From Frigoribacterium sp. (GTDB taxonomy: Bacteria; Actinomycetota; Actinomycetes; Actinomycetales; Microbacteriaceae), in NCBI GenBank assembly GCA_025363205.1, contig JANYEI010000038.1:1-64000 (forward strand): a stretch of 64,000 nt of DNA. Direction: 5' to 3'. Below the pieces are notes generated by a model, which was not told the origin of the DNA, searched no databases, and was given only the letters and a program-made list of their open reading frames with translations. Numbering within the stretch: the stretch's first letter is position 1; each line of letters opens with the position of its first letter. The position numbers were made by a program, and so were the translations under genes. Shown in pieces: positions 51,205 through 61,016 of this stretch.

Positions 51205-51288
51205 CGTCAGCACCGCACGGATCCGCGGTCGAGCTTCGTGTGGTGCGGACTTCACCTCTGCCGGTCATCCTCCGGACCTTTCACCTGT

Positions 51289-51356
51289 CCGGATCCATCA
51301 GCCGCCCGGATCTATCAGCCGCCCGGATCTATCAGCTGTCCGGATCTATCAGGCGA
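51289..51356. repeat. 17-bp tandem repeat (4 copies) at the 3' end of the RecB-like gene
   Basis: CCGGATC(C/T)ATCAGCNG(C/T) phased every 17 bp from 51289 (51289, 51306, 51323, 51340). Confidence 0.9.
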
Positions 51357-54300
51357 ATGAACGCGCTCAACTGGGCAAGAGCGGCGACGTTCGTGGGGAG
51401 CGAGTCTGTTATCGCCGGTGAATAGACCAACCAAGCGGCCCATTGCGCCCGCGAAATCGCCACGGTGAGGCGGTTGGCGAGCAGCAAAAACTCCAGGCCC
51501 CGCGGCACGTCTGTGGCCGAAGAGGCCGCCAGCGACACGATCGAAATTGCCGCCTCGCGGCCCTGAAACTTATCCACGGTGCCCACCGGCACGCTTTCGA
51601 ACCCCGCCGCGTCGAGGGTCTCGCGCAACAGTTGCACCTGGGCGTTGTAGGGAGCCACCACGATCACGTTGTTCGGAGCGAGTGCTGACGTATGGCCCGC
51701 AGAGGTCCAGGCACGACCGATCACATCGCGAACGATCGCGAGCACGGCGTTCGCTTCCTCGAGCGAACGGGTGGAATTGTCGTGTGCGACAACCGGCACG
51801 GGGTGAAGGCCAGGCGCGATGCCGGCGAGCACGCGGTCCGAGGGCACGGCATGCAGGCGCCCCTCGTACGAGAGCTCGGACACCGGCGTGCAGACCGCCG
51901 GATGCATGCGGTGGCTCTTGTCGAGAAAAAAGCCGAACTCGGGCGGGAGCACGTCGTGACCGTCGCTGAGCCAGCCGAGCGCCGAGACATCCACCGGCTC
52001 CGGATGCATTCCCTGACTCACCTGCGGGAGCTGTTGCGGGTCGCCGAGCAGCAGGAGTCGGGTCGCCGAGACCGAGGCGGCGATCGTGGCAGCAAGCGAA
52101 TACTGTCCGGCCTCGTCGATCACCAGCAGGTCGAGTGATCCGCGCGGGATGCGCGCCGCGTTGCTGAATGACCAGGCGGTGCCGCCGACGACGAAACCCG
52201 GAAGCTCGGTGAACTCGCCGAGGGTCGAATCGGTGAGCCTGGTCCAGGTCGTGCCCTCAGACTCCGCGCCCGCTCGCGGCTTTTTACCGACGCGGGCCGG
52301 GTCAAGCCCCGCAGCCACCACTGCGGCGAGCATGTTCTCCACCGTCGCGTGAGACTGGGCGACTACTCCGACCCGCCAGCCGTGGTTCTGCACAAGGTCG
52401 GCGATCACCCGCGCACCGTTCCAGGTCTTGCCGGTGCCCGGCGGCCCCTGCACGGCGAGGAAGGAATGGTCGAGGGCGAGCACGGCGTCACGTATCCGCT
52501 CGGCGATGGTGCCGGTCGTGGTCGTGGTCGTGGTCGCGGGATCATCGACACAGCCGCGCGACGGCACCCGCCGAAGGATGTCGAGAGCCGCGTTCGACAT
52601 CAGTTGCGGGTAGGCATCGAGCAGCGCGCGACCCCACTCGGAGATCGCGGTCACCTGGGTGCCCGGATTCGGCGGCGAGCTCGGCATCAGGGCGAGTGGC
52701 AGCTGGTCGTAGGTCGACGCGCCAGACCGGAGGCGTTCGGTGAGCAACAGCGATCCGTCGAGCGCCACGACGACGCTGGTGCGGCAATGGGTGACGCGGG
52801 CACCGGGATCACGACCGGCATCGATCGGTGGGAATGGTGGATCGTAGACCATCCATGGCGCGTCCGCCCCGCCGAACGAGCTGCCGGGGGCGGCAGTGCC
52901 GATCAGCCTGAGCTCGCGGGACTGCGTTCGGGCTCGCCCCTCGATGCCCCAGCCCCGCACAATCTCTGCGCTTTCCACCACGAAGACGTTGCGCGTGTCA
53001 GACCAGTCCTCGAGCGGCGCGACGAGCCGGGCGTAGTGATCCCACCAGAAGCTCTTGCCCTCGCGCCGGTGATAGTCGATGGCGGCGGAGGCGAGGGCGA
53101 GGGCGGATTGGTCCGCGGTGCGCTCCCCCGCCGGAAACCCGGCCACAATGGCGGCGAGCTCTACATAGACCGGGTCAGGGTCATGCAACGGTACGTCGAG
53201 CGCGAGGTCGGGCACTCCCGCCGGCACTATCCCACTCTCGGCGGCACGGGCCAGCAGCCAGTCGCGCAGGGCGAGGGTTGAGATGCAGTCGTACTCGTTA
53301 TAGGTAGCGATCTCGGCGAGAATCCGGGCCGCGGCATCCGTGTCTCCGAAATCGAGAAGGTCGCGCGATCGAACGTACTCGGTGATTGAATCCACTGCGG
53401 TCGCCACTCCCGAGCGACCGCGCGTGCCCATGTAGAGCGGCTCGAGCTTCTTCAGCGAGTAACTGCGGCTGCCCACCCGCATGGACTGTTTCACGATCGG
53501 GTACAGATCGACGAGCACGCCGCTGCGCAGCAGGTCGTCCACCGCTTCCTCGCCGGCGCCATGTCGCGCCGCGATACTCAAAAGGTGCGTGCGCTCGTAG
53601 GAGGCGTAGTGATAAATGTGCAGGGAGGGATACTGCCGCCGGCGTTCCGTGACGTACTCGAGGAAGTCCACCAAGGCCTGTTTCTCCTGTGCGAGATTGT
53701 GTGCCCAGAATGCTCGGAACGTCTCGTCTGTCTCCACGAGCCCGAACAGGTAGTCCAGACCCCACTCGGTGCCCTCCTGATGCAGCGGATCACCCTCGAA
53801 GTCGAAGAAGATGTCACCGGGGTCGGGATCGGGTATGGCGGCGAGGGCCGCCGCGGAGACGACCCGCCAGGCCAGCCCGGGCGAGAGCTGAACGGCCGCC
53901 TGTTCCCGCAGCGCAGAGAGCACCGATTCGGACAGGCCAGGCACCGAAGCTGTCGAGGCGGCCAGCTGCTCGATGGTAGAAATGCCGGCTTCGAGTAACC
54001 GGGCGCGTTGCGTCACTCGCAGCCCGGCAACGAGCAAGAGGTCACGGTGGCTCTGCACCTGCTCCTCGCAGACGGCACAGCGCCCACACGCCACATAGCG
54101 GGAGTCACCCCACTCGGTGGCAGCGGAATCCGCCACCCGTTCGTCGACCAGCACCTCGAGTCGGGCGCGACGCCGACGGTAGACCGGCAGGATATCGACG
54201 AGTCGATGTTCACTGATGCTGTCGTCGCCGAGAATGAGTGAGACCGTCTCCCCGGTCGGGATGCCGAGTCGCTGCAGTTGTTCGCCATAGGCCGCGAGCT

Positions 54301-54733
54301 GGAGCAGCGCGGTGATCTTCGCGTGCCGGGCGAGTTTGGTGTCGTAGACCTCGTAGCGGCCCTCGCGATTTCGCACGATGAAGTCCGCATAGCCGAGGAA
54401 TCTCCCGTCGAAGAACGCAGCCTGGTAGACGGCGGCGGCGTTTCTCGCGAAAGCCGCGGTGGTGAGCTCGACCACCTCGGACGGGTCCGTCGAGCGATCC
54501 GGTCGCGGAATCTCCACCACAGTGACCCGCGACCTGAGCTGCTCGAGAAACCGTTGTTCGTGCCGATCGCCGAGACGGGCAGCACGCTCGAGCATCTCAT
54601 CCGTCGTCACCGGTGGAGGCTCGATACGACCAAGGTGCGCGTCCAGCCTGCGCATCACCGCCCATTCACAGCCGGCCGCCGCAGTGAGGTCGGATGCCGA
54701 GTAAACGACGGTACCGTCGGAGAGCAGGAACAT
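51332..54733 (-). CDS. TM0106-family RecB-like nuclease fused to superfamily I helicase
   Basis: N-terminal nuclease segment (YADFIVRNREGRYEVYDTKLARHAKITALLQLAAYGEQL), RNase H-like IFFDFEGDPL, C-terminal VQGPPGTGKTWNGARVI and LLVIDEAGQYSLA helicase motifs. Confidence 0.88.
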   Translation of the reverse strand: MFLLSDGTVVYSASDLTAAAGCEWAVMRRLDAHLGRIEPPPVTTDEMLERAARLGDRHEQRFLEQLRSRVTVVEIPRPDRSTDPSEVVELTTAAFARNAAAVYQAAFFDGRFLGYADFIVRNREGRYEVYDTKLARHAKITALLQLAAYGEQLQRLGIPTGETVSLILGDDSISEHRLVDILPVYRRRRARLEVLVDERVADSAATEWGDSRYVACGRCAVCEEQVQSHRDLLLVAGLRVTQRARLLEAGISTIEQLAASTASVPGLSESVLSALREQAAVQLSPGLAWRVVSAAALAAIPDPDPGDIFFDFEGDPLHQEGTEWGLDYLFGLVETDETFRAFWAHNLAQEKQALVDFLEYVTERRRQYPSLHIYHYASYERTHLLSIAARHGAGEEAVDDLLRSGVLVDLYPIVKQSMRVGSRSYSLKKLEPLYMGTRGRSGVATAVDSITEYVRSRDLLDFGDTDAAARILAEIATYNEYDCISTLALRDWLLARAAESGIVPAGVPDLALDVPLHDPDPVYVELAAIVAGFPAGERTADQSALALASAAIDYHRREGKSFWWDHYARLVAPLEDWSDTRNVFVVESAEIVRGWGIEGRARTQSRELRLIGTAAPGSSFGGADAPWMVYDPPFPPIDAGRDPGARVTHCRTSVVVALDGSLLLTERLRSGASTYDQLPLALMPSSPPNPGTQVTAISEWGRALLDAYPQLMSNAALDILRRVPSRGCVDDPATTTTTTTGTIAERIRDAVLALDHSFLAVQGPPGTGKTWNGARVIADLVQNHGWRVGVVAQSHATVENMLAAVVAAGLDPARVGKKPRAGAESEGTTWTRLTDSTLGEFTELPGFVVGGTAWSFSNAARIPRGSLDLLVIDEAGQYSLAATIAASVSATRLLLLGDPQQLPQVSQGMHPEPVDVSALGWLSDGHDVLPPEFGFFLDKSHRMHPAVCTPVSELSYEGRLHAVPSDRVLAGIAPGLHPVPVVAHDNSTRSLEEANAVLAIVRDVIGRAWTSAGHTSALAPNNVIVVAPYNAQVQLLRETLDAAGFESVPVGTVDKFQGREAAISIVSLAASSATDVPRGLEFLLLANRLTVAISRAQWAAWLVYSPAITDSLPTNVAALAQLSAFIRLIDPDS

Positions 54734-54915
54734 GGGGCATCCTCGTGGTCGGTGTCTTTCCAGTATGGAGTGGACTGACGACACCCGTGCGGCGGGCCAG
54801 CGATGCGATGCGGAACCCCGCGGACGGGGGTACAGCGCGGGCTAGATTGCTCTGCATCTTCGCTTGTAAACTCAAATCGTGCCCAGTTCAGACGGGTGCA
54901 TCCGGGGGAATCATC

Positions 54916-56277
54916 GTGTCACTCGCTCTGCATTCGGATACCGAGGCACAAGCCGCGGTACCGTCACGAAGAAGTGCTGTTCGCGGTGTAAGGCAGCCGA
55001 CCGCCGACTCCGCGCCCGTCACTGAATCCGCTGCAGAGCCCCCGGCCGTCCTGATCGCACCCGGCTGGTACGCAGACCCGGCGGGAAGTGCACAGTGCCG
55101 CTGGTGGGATGGAACAGCGTGGACCACGAAGTTGAGTGGGGAGACTGCGCTCGAATCGGCTGCTGAGGGTGCGCTTGGTCTCGTCGACGAAGCTGCCGTT
55201 GTTGCCGAAACTGCCGTTGTTGCCGAAACTGCGGTGGTGGCGCCTGCCGTACCGCTGAGTCGTCGCCAGTTGCGTGAGCTCATCGGAGCGCTGACAACCG
55301 CACCGGTGCTGAGCGACGCGGATGCTCTCTCGCCCGTCGAGGCACTGTCTGAGTCTCCACCGGCCGAGAGTGAATCCACCGACGTTCCCGCGCCGGTGCA
55401 GCCTGCTCTGCCTACTCCGCCTACTCTGCCTACTCTGACGGCTCCGCCCGCCGACCCGCCGTTGTCCGCGCTGACCTTTTCCCGCGGCGCCCTCGGCTTC
55501 AGGCTTCCCCCTGACCCCTTTGCCACGCTGTCCGCCGCGGTCGAGGCAACCCCGCAGCCGTTCGTTTCTCGTTCACCCACCGCCGTGGTCCCCGGTGCGA
55601 AATTCGCGATCTCGGCGCGCTCGACGACAGCCGCAGTCTGGCTATTCGCCCTTCTCCCGGTCGTTCACGCGGCCGCCGTCTGGCTCATCTTTGGGCTGCT
55701 CGATCTCGGTGCCGATCCCGTCATCCACTATTCGGTACTCGCAGCGCCCCTCTTCCTCTACCCGGTGCTCGCGTTTATCGACGGTCGCGAGCTGCGCGCC
55801 CGGGGGTTCTCACGAACCGCCTCCGCGGTGCTCGCCCTCGTTCCGCCTCTGTACCTCCTGGTGCGTGCCATCCGGGTCGGCGCGGCAGGCGTGGTGCCGC
55901 TGCTTCTCAGCCTCCTGCTTCAGGCTGCCGCCGTTTCTTTCCTGTTGTTGCAACTGCCGGCCGTTTTCGCGCTCGTGCCGCTCAGCGCGCCCGATGCGGC
56001 CACACCGGGCGTGGTCATCAGCTCACCGATCACCGTCGCGCAGCGGGCCGCCGAGCTCACTCCCTCTGGAATGGCTGCGGAGCTCACGCGCCAGACGCTC
56101 GCGAAGAATCTCGCCTTCTCGTCGATCAACTGCCCGCCGATCCCGGTGACTCTCGACGGCACCTCTGTTTCCTGTGTCGGCACCCTCGCGTCGGTGAAGA
56201 TGAAACTTACCGTCGTGATCGACTCGGCATTGCCGAACTCCGCATTCGCTCTGGTGAGTGAAGCGCCAGCCGTCTGA
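54916..56277 (+). CDS. DUF2510 domain membrane protein
   Basis: APGWYADPAGSAQCRWWDGTAWTTKLSG (DUF2510), low-complexity Pro/Ala/Thr linker, C-terminal TM segments; GTG start inferred. Confidence 0.75.
   Translation: MSLALHSDTEAQAAVPSRRSAVRGVRQPTADSAPVTESAAEPPAVLIAPGWYADPAGSAQCRWWDGTAWTTKLSGETALESAAEGALGLVDEAAVVAETAVVAETAVVAPAVPLSRRQLRELIGALTTAPVLSDADALSPVEALSESPPAESESTDVPAPVQPALPTPPTLPTLTAPPADPPLSALTFSRGALGFRLPPDPFATLSAAVEATPQPFVSRSPTAVVPGAKFAISARSTTAAVWLFALLPVVHAAAVWLIFGLLDLGADPVIHYSVLAAPLFLYPVLAFIDGRELRARGFSRTASAVLALVPPLYLLVRAIRVGAAGVVPLLLSLLLQAAAVSFLLLQLPAVFALVPLSAPDAATPGVVISSPITVAQRAAELTPSGMAAELTRQTLAKNLAFSSINCPPIPVTLDGTSVSCVGTLASVKMKLTVVIDSALPNSAFALVSEAPAV
55195..55248 (+). repeat. In-frame 18-bp tandem repeat in DUF2510 gene
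   Basis: GCCGTTGTTGCCGAAACT x2 perfect plus a diverged third copy (AVVAET-AVVAET-AVVAPA). Confidence 0.85.
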
Positions 56278-56353
56278 CCGTGTTCTCGATCTGACGGGGA
56301 TGGCCGCGATGGTCCCGACCGCCTAACGGACAGACCCGACGACGCATCCGCAA

Positions 56354-57274
56354 TCAGACGAAGCGGATGCCGGCCTGAAGTCGAGTGCGCAGGTCGAACA
56401 GCTCGTTGCCGCCGATCACCCGCGTGCCTGGCACGCCGTCACGCAGCAGAACGGGCAGCATGGACTGGCGGGCGATCACGGTGGAGGCACCGCGGATAGC
56501 CCCGAGCACGGTGTACGGTTCGTCGAGTGCCTCATCGGGAAGCACGATCAGCAGCGCTGTGAACTTGACCCGTGAGGCTCTAGACACAACCCTGGCCCGC
56601 ACCCCGAGGTCGTGCATCGGGCGGGCCTCTCCGAGGGGCTTCCCGAGCAGCTCGCCGCGCCTGCTACGTACCGGCTCGCCGTAGTCCTCGGACAGGATCG
56701 CGAATAGTCCGGTTGGACCGAGCACTACGTGATCGATCTTCTCCTCGGGAGCACCGGTGCTCACGTCGTGCCAGATGGTGAATCCAATACCGAGCGCCGC
56801 GAGCGTTCGCGCCGTCGCTTCTTCGGCGAGAGCATCCGCCAGCAGATGCCGCAGGTCCATCGGAGCCGAGCGAACCAGGGAGGGCTCGTAAGGATCCTCG
56901 AGCGGCTCTCCCCTGCCCACCCACTCGCGCATTAACACGAGATAGCGTTCCCGTCTCCAGCCCCCCGGATGCCCGTAGGACCGTGCGCGCGGGCGGGTGT
57001 CTGCCTGCTTCGGCCTCGATTGCGGAGCCCAGGTTGACGCAGCGTCATCGCTTCGCGATGCCGGTCGACCGCGATCGTACGCCGCGCGCTCATCGGGGTC
57101 ACCGACACGTTCCCACGCGACCTGCACGGAGGTGAAGCGCGCCGCGTCTCCCCCGGTGTCGGGATGCGTCTCCCGCATCAGGCGCCGATAAGCACGACGC
57201 AGGTCATCCTGGCTCGCCGTCGAGCTCACGCCGAGCACCTCGTAGGGTGTCGCTGAGATCGGACTGTCGGGCAT
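56354..57274 (-). CDS. J-domain protein with C-terminal NERD-like domain
   Basis: SATPYEVLGVSSTASQDDLRRAYRRLMRETHPDTGGDAARFTSVQVAWERVGDPDERAAYD, then KIDHVVLGPTGLFAI reminiscent of NERD (IDHVVVGPTGVFVI). Confidence 0.78.
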   Translation of the reverse strand: MPDSPISATPYEVLGVSSTASQDDLRRAYRRLMRETHPDTGGDAARFTSVQVAWERVGDPDERAAYDRGRPASRSDDAASTWAPQSRPKQADTRPRARSYGHPGGWRRERYLVLMREWVGRGEPLEDPYEPSLVRSAPMDLRHLLADALAEEATARTLAALGIGFTIWHDVSTGAPEEKIDHVVLGPTGLFAILSEDYGEPVRSRRGELLGKPLGEARPMHDLGVRARVVSRASRVKFTALLIVLPDEALDEPYTVLGAIRGASTVIARQSMLPVLLRDGVPGTRVIGGNELFDLRTRLQAGIRFV

Positions 57275-57492
57275 GACGGGCTTTCCGCTGGGTGGATCGG
57301 CGAAGTGTTTCGGTGCTTTTGTCTTCTGCACCACCACATCAAGATAGCGAAAACTTGCTGGGATCGACGTGAGTGCGCCTTGGAGATGTGACGGGGGCTC
57401 GCTTCGGATTCGCCGGCCCGCGCGCGCACTCGACTCATTCACAGCTGTAACCGGTGGGTAATACCCGGCTGCTGAGGATAGGTTTCACTGTT

Positions 57493-57993
57493 ATGACTCT
57501 CAGCGACAGCCCTCTCGGCGACATCCCCCTCACGACCATCGACGGTGCGTCGACCACTCTCACCGACCTCGGTGACAAGGTCTACCTCGTCGTCAACGTC
57601 GCCTCTCGATGTGGGCTCGCCCCCCAGTACGAGAAGCTCGAAGAGTTGCAGAAGACGTATGCACAGCGCGGTTTCAGCGTGCTCGGCTTTCCGAGCAACC
57701 AGTTTCTGCAGGAACTCGGCAGCGAAGATGCCATCAAGCAGTACTGCTCGACCACGTGGGGAGTCACCTTCCCGATGTTCGAGAAGACGAAGGTGAACGG
57801 CAAGAACGCACACCCTCTCTACACCGAGCTCACCAAGTCCTCCGACTCTGCGGGCAAGGCAGGCAAAGTCAAGTGGAACTTCGAGAAGTTTGTGATTACC
57901 CGCGACGGCGCGGTGCATCGTTTCCGTCCGACGACGCAGCCGGATGCCCCGGAGATTGTCTCGCTGATCGAAGCCTCGCTTCCCGTCGCCTAG
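57493..57993 (+). CDS. Glutathione peroxidase-like peroxidase
   Basis: DIPLTTIDGASTTLTDLGDKVYLVVNVASRCGLAPQYEKLEELQKTYAQRGFSVLGFPSNQFLQELGSEDAIKQYC. Confidence 0.93.
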   Translation: MTLSDSPLGDIPLTTIDGASTTLTDLGDKVYLVVNVASRCGLAPQYEKLEELQKTYAQRGFSVLGFPSNQFLQELGSEDAIKQYCSTTWGVTFPMFEKTKVNGKNAHPLYTELTKSSDSAGKAGKVKWNFEKFVITRDGAVHRFRPTTQPDAPEIVSLIEASLPVA

Positions 57994-58442
57994 TTCGGGG
58001 CGGCCGGGCCGTGCTGGCCAGTGGAATCAAACCGATAGTCGTCCGGTGCAAACCACCGCACCCCTCGGCTGTGGCTGACGAGGATGGCCCGCATGTGGAG
58101 TTCGGTACCCCCGAATGCCGTGTCGAGAGCGCCGGCCCAGGCCTTATCGGCCGGGCTGAATTGCGACCCGGCGTCGCGTTCGAGCACGACGATCACGGAG
58201 CGGGCGTCCATGCTCTCACCGGCCTGCACGATGTTGCCGACAAGCTGAGGCACCGCGGGATCGGGCATGACCGGCGGGTCGGAGACCGGGATGATGAGCG
58301 GCAACTGCACATTCTTTTCGTCGACGAAGAGGAACCACAGTTGTCTGCGGCAGGCGCGACCGACGAGCGCAGAGATCCGTTGTTCAATCAGCGAATCACT
58401 GGCGAGCGGCTGGGTAACGGTGTCTTCATAGTGGGGTTTCAT
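57990..58442 (-). CDS. Hypothetical protein
   Basis: About 150 aa from MKPHYEDTV; plausible start and composition; no certain family. Confidence 0.55.
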   Translation of the reverse strand: MKPHYEDTVTQPLASDSLIEQRISALVGRACRRQLWFLFVDEKNVQLPLIIPVSDPPVMPDPAVPQLVGNIVQAGESMDARSVIVVLERDAGSQFSPADKAWAGALDTAFGGTELHMRAILVSHSRGVRWFAPDDYRFDSTGQHGPAAPN

Positions 58443-58638
58443 CACGGCAGCGTCGCGCCTCGCGAGGGATACTGGGGAGTGCTGGCCGATTTCTGCGGAC
58501 TGGCCCGCTCGATATCCGCTGTGGAGGAAGGGAGAGTCATCTCCTTCACCGGGTGAATCTCCCGGCAGTCTTCCCCGGAATTTCCTCCGGATGTGCCCAT
58601 CGGTCAGCGCTGTCACCTGTCCCTGTCAAGCTGGGGCA

Positions 58639-60738
58639 ATGACCGACAGCCGCGCCGCCGCCCTCGCCATCCTGCGCATTCTCGTCGGACGTGACGATGC
58701 GGATTTCCATGACGGCCAGTTCGAGGCGATCGAGACGCTGGTAGATGCGCGCCGTCGTGCCCTCGTGGTGCAGCGAACGGGATGGGGCAAGTCTGCGGTG
58801 TACTTTGTGGCGACTCTTCTCCTCCGGCAGCGCGGCGCCGGTCCGACCATCCTCGTCTCCCCGTTGCTTGCGCTCATGCGTGACCAGGTGGCCGCGGCAT
58901 CCCGGGCGGGTGTGCGCGCGGTCGCCATCAACTCCGCCAATGCCCATGAGTGGGTGGAGGTAGAAGACAAGCTGCGCTCCGACGAAGTCGACGTGCTGCT
59001 CGTCTCGCCGGAGAGGCTGAACAACCCTGCCTTCCGTGATGAGCAGCTCCCCACCCTGGTCGCACGCGCAGGCCTGCTCGTGGTGGACGAGGCGCACTGT
59101 ATCTCTGACTGGGGCCACGATTTCCGCCCAGACTATCGGCGGTTGCGCGACCTTATCGCGAAGCTGCCGACGGGCGTTCCGGTGCTCGCGACCACGGCGA
59201 CGGCCAATAGCCGGGTGGTGGCGGATGTCGCGGAGCAGCTCGGCAGCTCCGACGGGTCACCCGACTCCGCGGTTGTCACGATCCGCGGGCCTCTCGCTCG
59301 CACCTCACTGCGCCTCGGCGTACTGAGGTTGGTCGATTCGAAAGCCAGACTGGCGTGGGTACTCTCCCACCTCGCTGAGCTACCCGGCAGCGGGATCATC
59401 TACGCGCTCACCGTCTCCTCCGCGGAGGACGTCGCGCGACTGTTGCGCGAGGCCGGGCACGAAGTGCATGCGTACACGGGTCGCACCGACCCTGCCGAGC
59501 GTGAGCAACTCGAGCAGAGACTCAAATCCAACGACGTCAAAGCGCTGGTAGCCACGAGCGCCCTCGGGATGGGCTTCGATAAGCCCGACCTCGGGTTCGT
59601 TCTCCATCTCGGCGCTCCCTCGTCGCCCGTCGCCTACTACCAACAGGTTGGTCGTGCCGGTCGCGCAACGGAAAATGCCGATGTGCTTCTGCTTCCCGGA
59701 GCGGAGGACGAGGCGATCTGGCACTACTTCGCCACCTCCTCGATGCCGGTGGAAGAGAAGGCCCTTGCGGTGATCGAAGCCCTCGGCGCCACTGCGCTGT
59801 CGACGGCGGCGATCGAAGCACGAGTCGACCTGCGACGCACGCCACTGGAGCTTCTCCTCAAAGTGCTGGATGTCGATGGCGCCGTACGACGGGTCAGGGG
59901 CGGGTGGGTGTCGACCGGCGAGCCCTGGACCTACGACGCCGAACGGTATGAGCGCATCGCGTCCGCCCGGGCGGCCGAGCAGCAGTCGATGCTCGACTAT
60001 GAGACCACCACCGGGTGTCGCATGGAATTTCTGCAGCGTGCCCTCGACGATGAGACTGCCGCGCCGTGCGGCCGCTGCGATCGCTGTGCCGGCGCCTGGT
60101 TTCCGGTCGAGGTACAGACGGATGCCGTGACCGCGGCCGGCGCGTCACTCGACCGCGTCGGCGTACCAATCGAACCCCGCGCCCAATGGCCGAGTGCCAT
60201 GGATCGTCTCGGTGTGACCGTGCGCGGAAACATTGCGCTGTCCGAGCGCACCGAGCCGGGCAGGGCGCTGGCGAGGCTCACCGATCTCGGCTGGGGCGGG
60301 TCTCTGAGGCACGTGTTCGCGCCGAGTTCGCCCGATTCACCGGCGAGCCCGGCCGTCATCGCTGCCTGCGTGCGTGTGCTCGCCGACTGGCAGTGGCAGG
60401 AACGGCCGGTGGCAGTGGTGGCAATGCCCTCGAGGCGGCGTCCGTTACTCATCGCGTCCGTAGCCGAGGGCCTTGCGAGCGCCGGGAAGTTGCCGTTCCT
60501 CGGCACACTCGAGTGGGCCGGAGGCGGGCCGATCGGGGATGCAGGCGGAAACAGCGCCTATCGCCTTGCCGGAGTCTGGGAGCGGTTTTCCGCAGCGGGG
60601 ATCGAACTCCCTTCCGGGCCGGTCTTGCTCGTCGACGACCTGGCGGACAGCCGCTGGACGCTCACAGTGGCGGCTCGTGCGCTGCGGCGTGCCGGGGCGG
60701 GTACGGTGCTTCCCTTCGTGCTCGCACTGCGGGCTTAG
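58639..60738 (+). CDS. RecQ-like DEAD/DEAH helicase with C-terminal PRTase-like domain
   Basis: VVQRTGWGKSAVYFVATLLL, VVDEAHCISDWGHDFRPDYRRL, LVATSALGMGFDKPDLGFVLHLGAP, QQVGRAGRA; C-terminal VLLVDDLADSRWTLTVAARAL resembles a PRPP loop. Confidence 0.85.
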   Translation: MTDSRAAALAILRILVGRDDADFHDGQFEAIETLVDARRRALVVQRTGWGKSAVYFVATLLLRQRGAGPTILVSPLLALMRDQVAAASRAGVRAVAINSANAHEWVEVEDKLRSDEVDVLLVSPERLNNPAFRDEQLPTLVARAGLLVVDEAHCISDWGHDFRPDYRRLRDLIAKLPTGVPVLATTATANSRVVADVAEQLGSSDGSPDSAVVTIRGPLARTSLRLGVLRLVDSKARLAWVLSHLAELPGSGIIYALTVSSAEDVARLLREAGHEVHAYTGRTDPAEREQLEQRLKSNDVKALVATSALGMGFDKPDLGFVLHLGAPSSPVAYYQQVGRAGRATENADVLLLPGAEDEAIWHYFATSSMPVEEKALAVIEALGATALSTAAIEARVDLRRTPLELLLKVLDVDGAVRRVRGGWVSTGEPWTYDAERYERIASARAAEQQSMLDYETTTGCRMEFLQRALDDETAAPCGRCDRCAGAWFPVEVQTDAVTAAGASLDRVGVPIEPRAQWPSAMDRLGVTVRGNIALSERTEPGRALARLTDLGWGGSLRHVFAPSSPDSPASPAVIAACVRVLADWQWQERPVAVVAMPSRRRPLLIASVAEGLASAGKLPFLGTLEWAGGGPIGDAGGNSAYRLAGVWERFSAAGIELPSGPVLLVDDLADSRWTLTVAARALRRAGAGTVLPFVLALRA

Positions 60739-60757
60739 GTTTTCGTTCATCATCATC

Positions 60758-60907
60758 GTGACCACCAATGACATCGCCGGCTATCGCATCGCCGCCATCT
60801 ACGCCATCGACGCCATCTACGGCGAGGTGATGGACCTTACCGTGCGATCGCGCGACATCGGAGCGAGCTTCACGGCCACGCTGCAGTCGGCCCCGCTCGC
60901 CCTCTGA
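60758..60907 (+). pseudogene. Truncated YbjQ/UPF0145-like fragment with 9-bp internal duplications
   Basis: [38 protein letters not shown]... resembles YbjQ (VTT...PGY.I...G.V.G.TVRSR.IG) but ends shortly after. Confidence 0.5.
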
Positions 60908-60940
60908 GCCTGGCTTCTCGAAACATCCGTCCGCTCGATC

Positions 60941-60960
60941 TTCGGGACTTTCGTACTGTG
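60941..60960. promoter_or_regulatory. Imperfect DosR-box-like site (TTCGGGACTTTCGTACTGTG)
   Basis: Left half TTCGGGACTTT matches the DosR consensus, right half degenerate (15/20 by eye); 57 nt upstream of the phosphoketolase ATG. Confidence 0.45.
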
Positions 60961-61016
60961 CGCGGCGAGCACAGGCGAGTACGGTGCCACACAGGCACGA
61001 CCGAAGCGGAGACCAG

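Noticed and set aside
51289-51356. CRISPR-like array
   Set aside because: 17-bp contiguous repeats without spacers.
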